Shown here piece by piece: positions 24,120 to 32,984 of a DNA stretch of 45,340 nucleotides. Position 1 is the stretch's first letter; each line of letters starts with the position of its first letter. Source of the stretch: an uncultured Clostridia bacterium (GTDB lineage Bacteria > Bacillota > Clostridia > UBA1381); contig CAJTUY010000004.1 in NCBI GenBank assembly GCA_910579415.1, positions 29,886 to 75,225 on the forward strand, in the 5' to 3' direction. The notes below the pieces were generated by a model. The model was given only the letters and a program-made list of their open reading frames with translations, was not told the origin of the DNA and did no database searches. The position numbers and the translations under genes were made by a program.

Positions 24120-25004
24120 TCAATTTTTTGTTCTTGTCAGAAATACATCTTTAAACTGCATAGAAAAACTGTCCGCGCTGGTCTTTGCGGTTCTGAAATC
24201 ATCAAAAATCCCGAATACTGTCGGTCCCGAACCGCTCATAACTGCGCCGAGCGCGCCGTTCATCATCATTTTTTGTTTAATTCCGCCTACAATCGGATAC
24301 ATTTTTTCGGTAACTGCTTCCATTACGTTGCATAGATTTTGCGAAATACCGTTAATATCATGTTCACTGAGCGCGCGCTGCATTGCTTCCGTATCGGGAC
24401 GCATGCTTATAGGCGCGCTGTCAATCTGTTCATAAATTGCGGCAGTTGCTACGTTTATCTGCGGTTTGACAAGCAGAATATATGCGTCCGGCATTGCATC
24501 AAGCGGCGTAAGTATTTCGCCTATGCCTTCGGCAATCTGTGTGCCGCCGTTAAAACAGTACGGAACGTCCGCGCCGAGTGATGCGCCTATTGCATAAAGC
24601 TCGGCGTCTGTCAGTATATTTCCGTGAAGCATGTTCATAGACGTAAGCACTGCGGCGCAGTTGCCGCTTCCGCCTGCAAGACCTGCCGCTACGGGTATGT
24701 TTTTATGTATCATTATTTTTGCGCCGCCGTCCGCGCCGGTTTTCTGCAAAAATGCTTCCGCCGCTTTATAGGCTATATTCTTATCGTTATTCGGAAGATA
24801 ACGCAGGTTTGTTGCAACAGATATACCGCTGTCGGAAGTACGGTCTACAAGTATCAGGTCAAACAGAGATACTGTCTGCATTATCATTTTTATGTCATGG
24901 TATCCGTCCTGACGGCGGTTAAGCACGTCAAGCGTAAGGTTTATCTTTGCGTATGAACGCGATATGGCGCGTCTTTGTGTTATTACGGTTTCTTCGGCAA
25001 GCAA
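24120..25004 (-). CDS. ispE: 4-diphosphocytidyl-2-C-methyl-D-erythritol kinase IspE
   Basis: IspE phosphorylates CDP-methylerythritol in the MEP isoprenoid pathway. SYAKINLTLDVL near the N-terminus and the GHMP-kinase ATP loop PVAAGLAGGSGNCAAVL are diagnostic, and GAVMSGSGPTVFGIF closes the fold. TTG 25004 is chosen because AAGGAGG lies 8 bp before it and it leaves 16 bp after the tlyA stop; the longer frame to 25049 overlaps tlyA and has no ribosome site. The length of 294 residues is then normal. Its neighbour dxs catalyses the first step of the same pathway. Confidence 0.93.
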   Translation of the reverse strand: MLAEETVITQRRAISRSYAKINLTLDVLNRRQDGYHDIKMIMQTVSLFDLILVDRTSDSGISVATNLRYLPNNDKNIAYKAAEAFLQKTGADGGAKIMIHKNIPVAAGLAGGSGNCAAVLTSMNMLHGNILTDAELYAIGASLGADVPYCFNGGTQIAEGIGEILTPLDAMPDAYILLVKPQINVATAAIYEQIDSAPISMRPDTEAMQRALSEHDINGISQNLCNVMEAVTEKMYPIVGGIKQKMMMNGALGAVMSGSGPTVFGIFDDFRTAKTSADSFSMQFKDVFLTRTKN

Positions 25005-25020
25005 GCTGCGCACCTCCTTT

Positions 25021-25824
25021 TTAAAGCGTATTGTGCGAACGGTCTGCAATTTCCTGAATTATTTCATCTGTGACATTATCCTCACATTCCGTTTTCTTAA
25101 GATACGCCAGATATTCAATATTGCCCTCAGGACCTTTTATGGGTGAAAATGACAGTCCCGCCACAAAAAAACCTGTTTCACGGGCAAAATCAAGCACTGT
25201 TTTTATAACCTCAAAATGTACTTTTATATCTTTAACTACGCCTTTTTTGCCTACCTGTTCGCGTCCGGCTTCAAACTGCGGCTTTATAAGAGCCACAATT
25301 TCCCCGTCGTCCGATAAAAGCTCCTTTGCAACCGGCAGCACAAGGCGGAGCGATATAAACGACACGTCAATTGAAGCGAAGTCAATTTTTTCGCCTATAT
25401 CCTCAGGCGTTACATAGCGTATGTTGGTACGCTCCATATTTACTACTCTTTCATCCTGTCTGAGCTTCCATGCAAACTGACCGTATCCCACATCAACGGC
25501 AAAAACCTTCTTTGCGCCGTTTTGGAGCATACAGTCGGTAAAACCGCCTGTTGACGCTCCTATATCCATTGCCGTTTTTCCGTGAAGCGTAATAGGAAAT
25601 TCCTGCATTGCTTTTTCAAGCTTCAGTCCGCCGCGACTTACATATTTTAAGGTTTCGCCGCGAACCTCAGGCTGCGCTGTTTCTTCATCAACCATAAGTC
25701 CTGCCTTGTCGCATTTCTGGTTGTCTATATAAACCTGCCCTGCCATTATAATTGCTTTTGCTCTCTCGCGGCTCTGCGCAAGCCCGTTTTTTACAAGCAG
25801 AGCGTCAAGTCTGATTTTACTCAT
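25021..25824 (-). CDS. tlyA: TlyA-family rRNA (cytidine-2'-O)-methyltransferase
   Basis: This 267-residue protein has an N-terminal S4 RNA-binding domain (RLDALLVKNGLAQSRERAKAIIMAG, then QVYIDN) and an FtsJ-type methyltransferase domain with AMDIGASTGGFTDCMLQNGA as the SAM motif. SIDVSFISLRLVLP and ALIKPQFEAGRE follow. TlyA (YqxC in Bacillus) 2'-O-methylates cytidines in rRNA and affects capreomycin sensitivity in mycobacteria; some relatives have haemolysin annotations of doubtful meaning. It lies 1 bp after dxs, a conserved pairing in Firmicutes. Confidence 0.92.
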   Translation of the reverse strand: MSKIRLDALLVKNGLAQSRERAKAIIMAGQVYIDNQKCDKAGLMVDEETAQPEVRGETLKYVSRGGLKLEKAMQEFPITLHGKTAMDIGASTGGFTDCMLQNGAKKVFAVDVGYGQFAWKLRQDERVVNMERTNIRYVTPEDIGEKIDFASIDVSFISLRLVLPVAKELLSDDGEIVALIKPQFEAGREQVGKKGVVKDIKVHFEVIKTVLDFARETGFFVAGLSFSPIKGPEGNIEYLAYLKKTECEDNVTDEIIQEIADRSHNTL

Positions 25825-25825
25825 T

Positions 25826-27664
25826 TTAACTCCTTACTTTGCCGGCTATTGTTAATGCGTTCAAGCCGTACAGCTTGTCAAGCTCGTCCACTGTTCCATG
25901 AGTAACGGGAGTATCGGGAAAGGCGAATATTTTAAACTTACAGTCTATCTGCTTTTCCTTAAGCAGTGTGCCTATCATACTTCCCATACCGCCGATTTTA
26001 ACATTATCCTCTATTGTTATAACATATCCCGTTTTCATTGCCGACGATATAACCGCCGCTTCATCAAGAGGCTTTATTGTCGGCATGGCTATTATTTCAG
26101 CCGATTTGCCGAGAATTGCCGCAACCTCCTGCGCGCGTTTTAACATTCTGCCTGAGGCTATGATTGTAATGTCATTGCCTTTCTGAATAAACTGCGCTTT
26201 CCCGAGTGTAAATTCGGGAGGTATATTTTCCGCCTGCGCGCTTCCTCGCGGATAGCGGATAGCTATGGGACCGTCAAATTTATTTACTGCAAAATCAAGC
26301 ATATATGTAAGCTGGTCAAGTGTTGCAGGCGATAAAATCGTCATATTCGGCATGTGCGAAAGATACGAAATGTCGTAAACTCCCTGATGCGTTTCGCCGT
26401 CTGCGCCGACAATTCCTGCGCGGTCAATAGGGAATACAACGTGCAGTTTTTGCAGACATACGTCATGAAGCGTCTGGTCATAAGCGCGCTGTAAAAATGA
26501 CGAGTACAGCGGTATAACGGGAACATAGCCGGCCTTTGCAAGTCCGGCGGCAAATGTAACTCCGTGCTGTTCGGCAATACCAACGTCAAAGAAACGCTTT
26601 TTATAACGCTTCATAAACTCGTCCAACCCGGTGCCGTTCGGCATTGCGCCGGTTATTGCAACCAGCTTTTTATTCTTTTCCGCAAGATTGAGCATTGTCG
26701 CACCAAAGCGGCTGCTGTATGTTTCACCGCTTTTTTTAGTTTCGCCGGTAGCCTTGTCGAAGGACGATATGCCATGAAATTTCTGCGGATTATTTTCGGC
26801 AGGCGCATAGCCTTTGCCCTTTTTTGTCTGAACGTGAATAAGCACCGGACGGTTTTCGCCGCGTACATATTCAAAACAGCTTATAAGCGATTTCATATCA
26901 TGACCGTCCACAGGTCCCATGTAATGGAAACCCATATCGTCAAAAAGCGTGGTCGGTATCACAAGACGCCTGAAGGCGCGTTTGACATGCTTTATCATAT
27001 TTACAATTGCATTGCCGCAAAACGGTATCTTTTTTAAAAACCGTTCCACTACATATTTTGAACGGAAATAAACGGACGAAGTGCGGAGTGTTCTCAGATG
27101 TTTTGAAACTGCGCCGACATTTTTTGCGATTGACATTTCATTGTCGTTCAGAATAAGAATAAGCGGCGTTTTGGTATGACCGGCGTCATTCATCGCTTCA
27201 TATATCATACCGCCTGTAAGCGCGCCGTCGCCGAATACGGCTATTACACTGTAATTTTCGGCGCTGAGGTCGCGTCCTCTGGCAAGTCCGAGCGCGGCGG
27301 AAACAGAAGTCGAGCTGTGACCTGTGTTAAACGCATCGGCTTCGCTTTCTGTCGATTTCGGAAAACCTGAAATACCTCCGAACTGACGGAGCGTATCAAA
27401 GCCGCTGCGTCTGCCTGTAAGAATTTTATGTACATATGACTGGTGTCCGACATCAAAAATGATTTTATCCTTCGGAACCTCAAAAACAGTGTGCAATGCA
27501 ACGGTCAGCTCAACAACTCCCAGATTGGAAGCGAGATGTCCGCCGGTTTTTGATACACTGTCAATCAAAAACTCACGAATTTCACCGCAAAGCGCGGTTA
27601 GTTCGTCTGTATTAAGCTTTTTTAAATCCTCGTGTGAGTTGATTGTGTCTAAAAGTTTATCCAT
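25826..27664 (-). CDS. dxs: 1-deoxy-D-xylulose-5-phosphate synthase
   Basis: Dxs condenses pyruvate and glyceraldehyde 3-phosphate with thiamine diphosphate, the entry to the MEP pathway. At 612 residues it is full length. HLASNLGVVELTVALH, the ThDP-binding GDGALTGGMIYEAMNDAG, and the transketolase-like IAEQHGVTFAAGLA and DRAGIVGADGETHQG motifs are all intact. ATG 27664 is chosen because GAGG lies 8 bp upstream; the annotation could also begin at TTG/GTG 6 to 3 bases earlier. It lies 10 bp after oapA and shares its transcript, so isoprenoid synthesis is physically tied to the OLE ribonucleoprotein. Confidence 0.95.
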   Translation of the reverse strand: MDKLLDTINSHEDLKKLNTDELTALCGEIREFLIDSVSKTGGHLASNLGVVELTVALHTVFEVPKDKIIFDVGHQSYVHKILTGRRSGFDTLRQFGGISGFPKSTESEADAFNTGHSSTSVSAALGLARGRDLSAENYSVIAVFGDGALTGGMIYEAMNDAGHTKTPLILILNDNEMSIAKNVGAVSKHLRTLRTSSVYFRSKYVVERFLKKIPFCGNAIVNMIKHVKRAFRRLVIPTTLFDDMGFHYMGPVDGHDMKSLISCFEYVRGENRPVLIHVQTKKGKGYAPAENNPQKFHGISSFDKATGETKKSGETYSSRFGATMLNLAEKNKKLVAITGAMPNGTGLDEFMKRYKKRFFDVGIAEQHGVTFAAGLAKAGYVPVIPLYSSFLQRAYDQTLHDVCLQKLHVVFPIDRAGIVGADGETHQGVYDISYLSHMPNMTILSPATLDQLTYMLDFAVNKFDGPIAIRYPRGSAQAENIPPEFTLGKAQFIQKGNDITIIASGRMLKRAQEVAAILGKSAEIIAMPTIKPLDEAAVISSAMKTGYVITIEDNVKIGGMGSMIGTLLKEKQIDCKFKIFAFPDTPVTHGTVDELDKLYGLNALTIAGKVRS

Positions 27665-27674
27665 CACCAAAGCC

Positions 27675-28268
27675 TCACTGTTTTTTTATAATGCGCTTAA
27701 AGAAGTACATTATTTTACCTACTATAAAGACAATATAATTGCCGTTCTGCATGGAGATACCTTTTGACATTGCTTTGCCGCCTATTGTAAGCGCGCCGAC
27801 AAGACCTGTTAAAACAAGGCTCGGGAGCATGCCCTGAAGCTCAAACATTGCCACCAGTTCCGCAACAATAAGCGCAGTTGTCGCACCTGAAATAATTCCT
27901 GCTATATCGCCTATTACGTCACAGCACATATTTGCAAGCTGAGGCGCGTGACGGATTACGGAAATGCTTTCTCTTGCGCCTGTCACCTTCCTTGCGGCAA
28001 GCGAATGGAACGGTCCCTCCTCCGCTGACTGAACGGCTGTACCGACCATATCAAATAAGATATTAACTGCTATTATTACAAGAAGCAGTATAAAAGCGAA
28101 AAATATCGTAAGCGATTTCATGGCTACCGATGTTACAAAACTGAAAAACATCGAGAGCGTAAAAGAAAGAAGCGTAACGATAACGGTCCACTTATGCGAA
28201 GTAGACACGTTGGAATTCGGTCTTGGAACTTTAAACTTCTTTTTTCGCGGTATGTCGGATTTATCCAA
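27675..28268 (-). CDS. oapA: OLE-associated membrane protein OapA
   Basis: This 197-residue integral membrane protein has about four hydrophobic segments, a very basic N-terminus (IPRKKKFKVPRP) and a basic C-terminus (FFKRIIKKQ). This layout, its position immediately downstream of a large structured RNA, and its place before dxs match OapA, the protein that anchors OLE RNA to the membrane in extremophilic Firmicutes. Internal features include RKVTGARESISVIRHAPQLAN and glycine-rich helices near GDIAGIISGATTALIVAEL. The start is TTG 28268 with AAGGAGAG upstream. The identification leans on context as well as residues. Confidence 0.85.
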   Translation of the reverse strand: MDKSDIPRKKKFKVPRPNSNVSTSHKWTVIVTLLSFTLSMFFSFVTSVAMKSLTIFFAFILLLVIIAVNILFDMVGTAVQSAEEGPFHSLAARKVTGARESISVIRHAPQLANMCCDVIGDIAGIISGATTALIVAELVAMFELQGMLPSLVLTGLVGALTIGGKAMSKGISMQNGNYIVFIVGKIMYFFKRIIKKQ

Positions 28269-28294
28269 AGTTAAAATCTCTCCTTAAAATCAAT

Positions 28295-28928
28295 TTAAAA
28301 TATGTATAATAGGGTAATGAACAAGGTAAAGTTTGCGGCTTAGGTCCGGCAGGCTTTCCCGAAGGTCTGCTCATTCGTCGCCGAAAGGGCGGTTTCCCTT
28401 TAAAGACCAGCACATTTTAATGTTGCCGGATTGCCACTCAGTCCGCACTGCAATCCCCTGTTCATTCGTTTAAGACAGCCTAGAGGTTTTCCCAAACAGC
28501 CAGAGCTTAACGTATCCTCTTTTGCAGAGATGGTTTCAACGCGCATTTGCCGTCCTGTGCTTTGGCCGAAGCGCAGAATGGCTTTTTATCGCGTATTCGC
28601 TCATATCCACTCAAGGCTGGCTACGCTGCCCACAGCATTCATACCGCTATCCTTGTGAGAGAGCGGATTACTAACCGCGTAACAGGTTTTCCCCTGTGCC
28701 GTAACGCCTTACTCCCTTAGGGGGACTGGGGCGCCACAGTCACAGGCCTCCACGGAAAAGGGGTTAGTGTTTCTATGCCGTTAGAAACCGCCCCTAAACC
28801 TTAACTCCCAGCATCAGCCCCGAACTGGGCGTTCAAAGCAAAACACCAGAAACTTCATCGATGTGCCATTTGGCGGATTTTTAGGCCCGCTTTCCGAAAA
28901 GCCGTACTGACTAGGATACTGCACCGCT
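28295..28928 (-). ncRNA. ole: OLE RNA (ornate, large, extremophilic)
   Basis: About 630 nt of non-coding, G/C-richer sequence lies on the minus strand between a promoter and oapA; OLE is about 600 nt. It has many local hairpins (for example the GGAAACCGCCCTTTCGGCG region near 28390 and GGGGAAAACCTGTTACGCGG near 28690) and no plausible coding frame. Gene order OLE - oapA - dxs - tlyA is the order known for OLE loci. The RNA forms a membrane ribonucleoprotein with OapA and is linked to stress responses such as cold, alcohol and magnesium. No terminator separates it from oapA, so the RNA may be processed from a longer transcript. Exact ends are estimates: 5' near G28921-28928, 3' about 28295. 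Confidence 0.85.
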
Positions 28929-28971
28929 ATTATATCATATTAAATATATCATATTATGTGCAAAAAGTCAA
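28929..28971 (-). promoter_or_regulatory. Promoter region of OLE RNA
   Basis: Minus-strand TTGACT (28966-28971) with TATATT (28943-28948) at 17 bp. A better -10 hexamer, TATAAT (28929-28934), lies directly before the RNA but has no -35 box at normal distance. Two start sites are possible. Confidence 0.55.
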
Positions 28972-29034
28972 ATTCTTAAAAAGACGCTGCATAGCTTTAA
29001 TTTTGTGCGGAAAAAGATTTTTTATCTTAAACTG

Positions 29035-29062
29035 TTGCAAAACGGATAAAATATGGTATAAT
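29035..29062 (+). promoter_or_regulatory. Promoter of structured RNA E3
   Basis: TTGCAA (29035-29040), 16 bp, TATAAT (29057-29062). It is divergent from the OLE promoter, about 65 bp away. Confidence 0.75.
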
Positions 29063-29068
29063 GAAATT

Positions 29069-29256
29069 GTCCGAAAGGATACTACCACAAATCTCTAAAT
29101 TGAATAACTAATTTCAAAGTGAGTGTTACATAAAACGCTGGCTTCTGTTTTGTTATACTTTGTTATTGGTTATTTAGTATACAGAGATGTGTGGTAGCAT
29201 TAAAATCTAAGCCGCGTTTTTATGCGTGGTATAGGTTTTATACCACGCATTTTTAT
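29069..29256 (+). ncRNA. Structured RNA element E3 (copy 3 of 3)
   Basis: This has the same fold as E1 and E2, about 7 kb away. CTACCACA (29082-29089) pairs with TGTGGTAG (29190-29197), TCTCT (29092-29096) with AGAGA (29183-29187), and TGAATAACTAA (29101-29111) with TTGGTTATTTA (29166-29176). The loop AAAACGCTGGCTT (29132-29144) is complementary to the tail AAGCCGCGTTTTT (29209-29221) with a single bulged T. Relative to E1, two of these loop-tail pairs have changed on both sides (T-A to C-G, A-T to G-C), which supports real pairing. The terminator is ATGCGTGGTATA/TATACCACGCAT, 12 bp perfect. A second hairpin and a separate promoter lie before the next gene, so E3 could act as a free small RNA. 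Confidence 0.8.
29222..29255 (+). terminator. Strong intrinsic terminator of E3
   Basis: ATGCGTGGTATA (29222-29233) pairs perfectly with TATACCACGCAT (29239-29250), loop GGTTT, then TTTTTAT. Confidence 0.85.
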
Positions 29257-29299
29257 AATGATGTAAATTGTTCGCAAGGTGAACGATTTTGCTCATTCA

Positions 29300-29321
29300 A
29301 AAAAGCGTTTCAACGCTTTTT
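29300..29321 (+). terminator. Second hairpin between E3 and the LRR gene
   Basis: AAAAAGCGTT and AACGCTTTTT surround a 2-nt TC centre. As RNA it would open to a larger loop and be followed by few T; it may be a back-up terminator or a processing hairpin. Confidence 0.5.
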
Positions 29322-29322
29322 A

Positions 29323-29350
29323 TTGCGTGAAAAAGTTATATTCATATAAT
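29323..29350 (+). promoter_or_regulatory. Promoter of the LRR protein gene
   Basis: TTGCGT (29323-29328), 16 bp, TATAAT (29345-29350), 54 bp before ATG 29404, with AGGAGG as ribosome site. Confidence 0.6.
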
Positions 29351-29403
29351 TTGTAGGGGAGGATATTATCCGCCCGCTGCGAGAAACAGGAGGTAAAAGA
29401 AAG

Positions 29404-31243
29404 ATGATGAAAAGAAAAATGAAAACAAGAGTGTTTACGGCAATTCTTGCCATGTCAATGCTTACAGCATTTATTCCGATTATGGCAAGCGCGGAAACAA
29501 AATACGGCGATTATCTGTATTATGAAGTGAATAAGGATAACACCGCAGTAACAATTACCTATTGCGATGAAACCGCAACGGAGATTGAAATACCGAGCGA
29601 AATAAACGGATTGCCTGTTACAGCCATTGACAACGATGCGTTTTACGGTTGCACCCTCTTAACAAGTATTACCATACCCAACGGTGTTACAGCCATTGGT
29701 AAAGGTATGTTTTCCCGCTGCTACAGACTAAAAAGCATAACTATACCCGACAGCGTTACAAGTATTGGCGATAGCGCGTTTTCCGGTTGCAGCCGCTTAA
29801 CAAATATAACCATACCCAACGGTGTTACAAGTATTGGCAAAGGGGCGTTTTTCCTTTGCGAGGAGCTAACAGATATAACCATACCCAACGGTGTTATAAC
29901 CATTGGTGATAGCGCGTTTTGTCATTGCGAAAGCTTAACAGGCATAACCATACCCGACAGTGTGACTACCATTGGTGGATGGACATTTGCCGATTGCGTA
30001 AGCTTAACGAGTATAAATGTAAATGAGAATAATAAAAATTATTGTTCCGTCGACGGAAATCTGTTTAACAAAGACAAAACTACCATTATTCAATACGCGG
30101 CAGGTAAAGCTGACACTTCATAATACAATACCCGATAGCGTTACTACCATTGGCGAAGCGGCGTTTAGCTATTGCGGCAACTTAACCGACATAACCTTGC
30201 CCAACAGTGTTACAAGCATTAGCTATAAGGCGTTTTCGTATTGCGAAAGCTTAATAAGCATTACAATTCCCGATAGTGTTACTACCATTGGCGAGTGGGC
30301 GTTTATGGATTGCAACAGTTTAACCGCCATAACCATACCTGACAGTGTTACAGGCATTGGAAATGACGCGTTTTCGTACTGCGAAAGCTTAACAAGCATA
30401 AATGTAAATGAGAATAATAAAAATTATTGTTCTGTTGACGGAATTTTATTTAACAAAGACAAAACCGCTCTTATTCAATATCCGCAAGGCAAAACCGATA
30501 CGTCATATGCAATCCCTGACAGCGTTACCACTATTGGAGATAGTGCGTTTCACAGGTGTAACAGCTTAAAAAGCATAACCATACCCGATGGCGTTACAAC
30601 CATTGACAAATGGGCATTTTACAGGTGCAGCGGCTTGACCGGCATGACCATACCCGACAGCGTTACAACAATTAACGATAGCGCGTTCGAGTATTGCAGC
30701 AGCTTAATCGATATAACAATCCCCGACAATGTTACTGCCATTGGCGTACGCACGTTTCTCCATTGCAAAAGCTTAACCGGTGTAACCATACCTAACAGTG
30801 TTACGAGCATTGGTCATTATGCGTTTGATTCTTGCCCTATGTTAAAAGATGTGTATTATAATGGTACGGAGACGCAGTGGAAAGCCATAGCTGTCGCAAA
30901 ATATAATGAACCACTTCTGAAAGCAAAAGTTCATTTTGCCATTGCAGACACTACTCCCGACACATATGAAATCAGCACACTTACGCCGACCGACACGGGC
31001 GTTACTTTTACCGTAACCACAAAGGAAACCGTTTCGGGCAAGCAAGCTGTTATGGTAGCCTGCTATGACGAAAACGGCGTATGTACATGCTTAAAACAGC
31101 AAGAAATAATTGCCTCGGCAGAAGCGCAGGATATCAGTGTTAATATCGACAAAACAAACGTAAAGACTATAAAGGCATTTATCTGGAACGGCATAGACTA
31201 TATGATGCCGGCAAGTGAACCTAAAATATTGGAATTACAATAA
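29404..31243 (+). pseudogene. Secreted BspA-like leucine-rich-repeat protein, frame broken by one base
   Basis: A signal peptide (MKTRVFTAILAMSMLTAFIPIMASAE) is followed by tandem 23-residue LRR_5 repeats of the type ITIPDSVTTIGDSAFSGCSSLT, as in BspA-like surface proteins that bind host or matrix ligands. The first frame stops at 30121-30123 right after AAGKADTS, while the repeats continue in another frame to 31243. Removing one A at 30122-30123 restores TSYTIPDSVTTIG, which matches the second copy (TDTSYAIPDSVTTIG) further on. A single gene of about 612 residues was therefore split by a one-base insertion, real or by sequencing. The C-terminal 90 residues (from ISTLTPTDTGVTFTVTTKE) form a beta domain rather than a sorting signal. 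Confidence 0.8.
29645..30850 (+). repeat. Tandem 69-bp leucine-rich-repeat units
   Basis: About 16 coding repeats of 69 bp share cores such as ACCATACCCGACAGCGTTAC. A larger insert unit (INVNENNKNYCSVDG..LFNKDKT) occurs twice, starting near 30010 and 30399, and is almost identical at the DNA level, which would favour recombination. Confidence 0.8.
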
Positions 31244-31259
31244 AATCAAGGCAAATTTA

Positions 31260-31293
31260 ATGGGTAGTCCAAAATTGACTACCCATATTTTTT
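31260..31293. terminator. Terminator between the LRR gene and the TfoX-N gene
   Basis: ATGGGTAGTC (31260-31269) pairs with GACTACCCAT (31277-31286), followed by ATTTTTTTTG. It ends the LRR transcript; the A run needed for strong action in the reverse direction is poor. Confidence 0.8.
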
Positions 31294-31306
31294 TGCAGCA
31301 TCCGTG

Positions 31307-31618
31307 TTATTTTTTCTTTTTTGGTTTTGGCGCAGGAAGCTCGTCATACATACCTTCAACCAGTTTTTTTATGAAACCGGTGTCCTCGCTTTCAACCATA
31401 AACATAAGCTTTGCGCCTTCATATGGAAGCTCAAGACGGCTGAGCATTGTTTCAGAATGAGGTGTGACTTTCACAAGAAACCGGTTATCGTATATTCCGC
31501 CGAAAACCTTTCCTTTGTAATACAACACATATTCACCCATCATTTTTCTGTTTGCGGTGTCTTCAAGTTCGCAAAGAAGGTTCATTACGTAGTCCGCGTA
31601 GTCGTTGGTTGTTGCCAT
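31307..31618 (-). CDS. TfoX N-terminal domain protein
   Basis: This 103-residue protein consists of the TfoX/Sxy N-terminal domain alone: ANRKMMGEYVLYYKGKVFGGIYDNRFLVKVT is the recognisable core. It lacks the C-terminal helix-hairpin-helix half of the competence regulator, as do many stand-alone relatives in Firmicutes, whose role is unknown. A lysine-rich tail (KPKKKK) ends the protein. AAAGGAG precedes ATG 31618. It is downstream of metK on the same strand but 110 bp away, so co-transcription is uncertain. Confidence 0.85.
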   Translation of the reverse strand: MATTNDYADYVMNLLCELEDTANRKMMGEYVLYYKGKVFGGIYDNRFLVKVTPHSETMLSRLELPYEGAKLMFMVESEDTGFIKKLVEGMYDELPAPKPKKKK

Positions 31619-31727
31619 TACATAACTCCTTTCAAGTCTGCAAGAAATTTTCGCAGATTGACGTTTTGCTGTGAGCGGTGCCGTACTATTGTACTGCCCC
31701 GAATAAAAAATGGTGAGATGCGGAAAT

Positions 31728-32918
31728 TTATTCAGACTCTATCGCTTTTTTTATTGGATTTACCATATCGGTTTTTTCCCATGTTACGCCTAAATCCTCA
31801 CGTCCCATATGACCGTAAGCCGCAAGATTGCGGTAAATCGGCTTGCGCAGGTCAAGACGGTTTATGATGGCATTGGGACGCAGGTCAAACACCTGTTCTA
31901 TTGCCCGTTCTATTTTTTCTTCGCTTACCGTACCTGTGCCGAAGGTATCAACCATTATTGAAACAGGATTTGCAACTCCGATTGCGTATGCAAGCTGAAC
32001 CTCGCATTTTTTTGCAAGACCTGCCGCAACCACGTTTTTCGCAACCCATCTTGCCGCGTAAGCCGCGCTTCTGTCTACCTTTGTAGGGTCTTTGCCGGAA
32101 AATGCTCCGCCGCCGTGACGCGCGTAGCCGCCGTATGTATCTACAATAATCTTTCTTCCTGTAAGACCGCTGTCGCCGTTAGGACCGCCGACAACAAAGC
32201 GTCCTGTCGGATTGATGAAAAATTTTGTGTTGTCGTCTATAAGCGAAGCGGGTATTGTTTTCAGAATAACCTCGCGTTTTATATCCTCGCGCAGTTTCTG
32301 AATGTCAACTTCTGACGAATGTTGGCTTGATACGACTACCGTATCGACTCGTACCGGCTTGTCGTCATCATATTCGACTGTAACCTGCGTTTTTCCGTCC
32401 GGACGAAGATAATCAAGCACACCCTCTTTGCGAACATCCGTAAGTCGCTTTGCCATTTTATGCGCAAGCGAAATAGGAAGCGGCATAAGTTCCGGAGTTT
32501 CATCACAGGCATAACCGAACATCATACCCTGATCGCCCGCGCCTGTTGAATTTTCGCTGTCACTGCCGCCCTGTTCGCGGTTCTCGTAGCCTGCATTTAC
32601 TCCCTGCGCAATGTCGGGCGACTGCTCATCAATTGCCGTAACGACGGCACAGGTGGTTCCGTCAAAACCGTACTTTGCGCGGTCATAGCCTATGTCAAGC
32701 ACAACATCACGCGCAAGCTTCGGGAAGTCAACATAGCAGTTGGTCGTAATTTCACCCATAATTGAAATTATACCGGTAGTGCAGGTGGTTTCACATGCGA
32801 CACGAGCCATAGGGTCCTGCTTTAATATTTCATCAAGTACCGCGTCAGAAATTCTGTCGCACATTTTGTCGGGATGTCCCTCTGTGACAGATTCTGAGGT
32901 AAATAATCTTTTGCTCAT
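31728..32918 (-). CDS. metK: S-adenosylmethionine synthetase
   Basis: MetK makes SAM from methionine and ATP. At 396 residues it is standard. FTSESVTEGHPDKMCDRISDAVLD, the hexapeptide-type GAGDQGMMFGYA and GGAFSGKDPTKVDRSAAYAAR are all present. GAGGAAAT precedes ATG 32918. The leader is short and contains no SAM riboswitch, unlike many Firmicute metK genes. SAM from this enzyme feeds the methyltransferases encoded in the window (RlmH, TlyA, TrmR). Confidence 0.95.
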   Translation of the reverse strand: MSKRLFTSESVTEGHPDKMCDRISDAVLDEILKQDPMARVACETTCTTGIISIMGEITTNCYVDFPKLARDVVLDIGYDRAKYGFDGTTCAVVTAIDEQSPDIAQGVNAGYENREQGGSDSENSTGAGDQGMMFGYACDETPELMPLPISLAHKMAKRLTDVRKEGVLDYLRPDGKTQVTVEYDDDKPVRVDTVVVSSQHSSEVDIQKLREDIKREVILKTIPASLIDDNTKFFINPTGRFVVGGPNGDSGLTGRKIIVDTYGGYARHGGGAFSGKDPTKVDRSAAYAARWVAKNVVAAGLAKKCEVQLAYAIGVANPVSIMVDTFGTGTVSEEKIERAIEQVFDLRPNAIINRLDLRKPIYRNLAAYGHMGREDLGVTWEKTDMVNPIKKAIESE

Positions 32919-32954
32919 TTATATCATTTCCTCTCAGTAAAATTCTTTAAAATA

Positions 32955-32984
32955 ATTTTATCACATTTTGCCCTTAATTGTCAA
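32955..32984 (-). promoter_or_regulatory. Promoter of metK
   Basis: Minus-strand TTGACA (32979-32984) and TAAAAT (32955-32960) with an 18-bp spacer. Confidence 0.7.

Noticed and set aside
28431..28658. Plus-strand open frame of 75 codons
   Set aside because: It lies antisense inside the OLE RNA, has no ribosome binding site and an unnatural composition; chance frame in a G/C-richer RNA gene.
29645..30850. CRISPR-like array from regular 69-bp repeats
   Set aside because: The repeats are coding, have no unique spacers of constant length, and translate to leucine-rich repeats; no cas genes.
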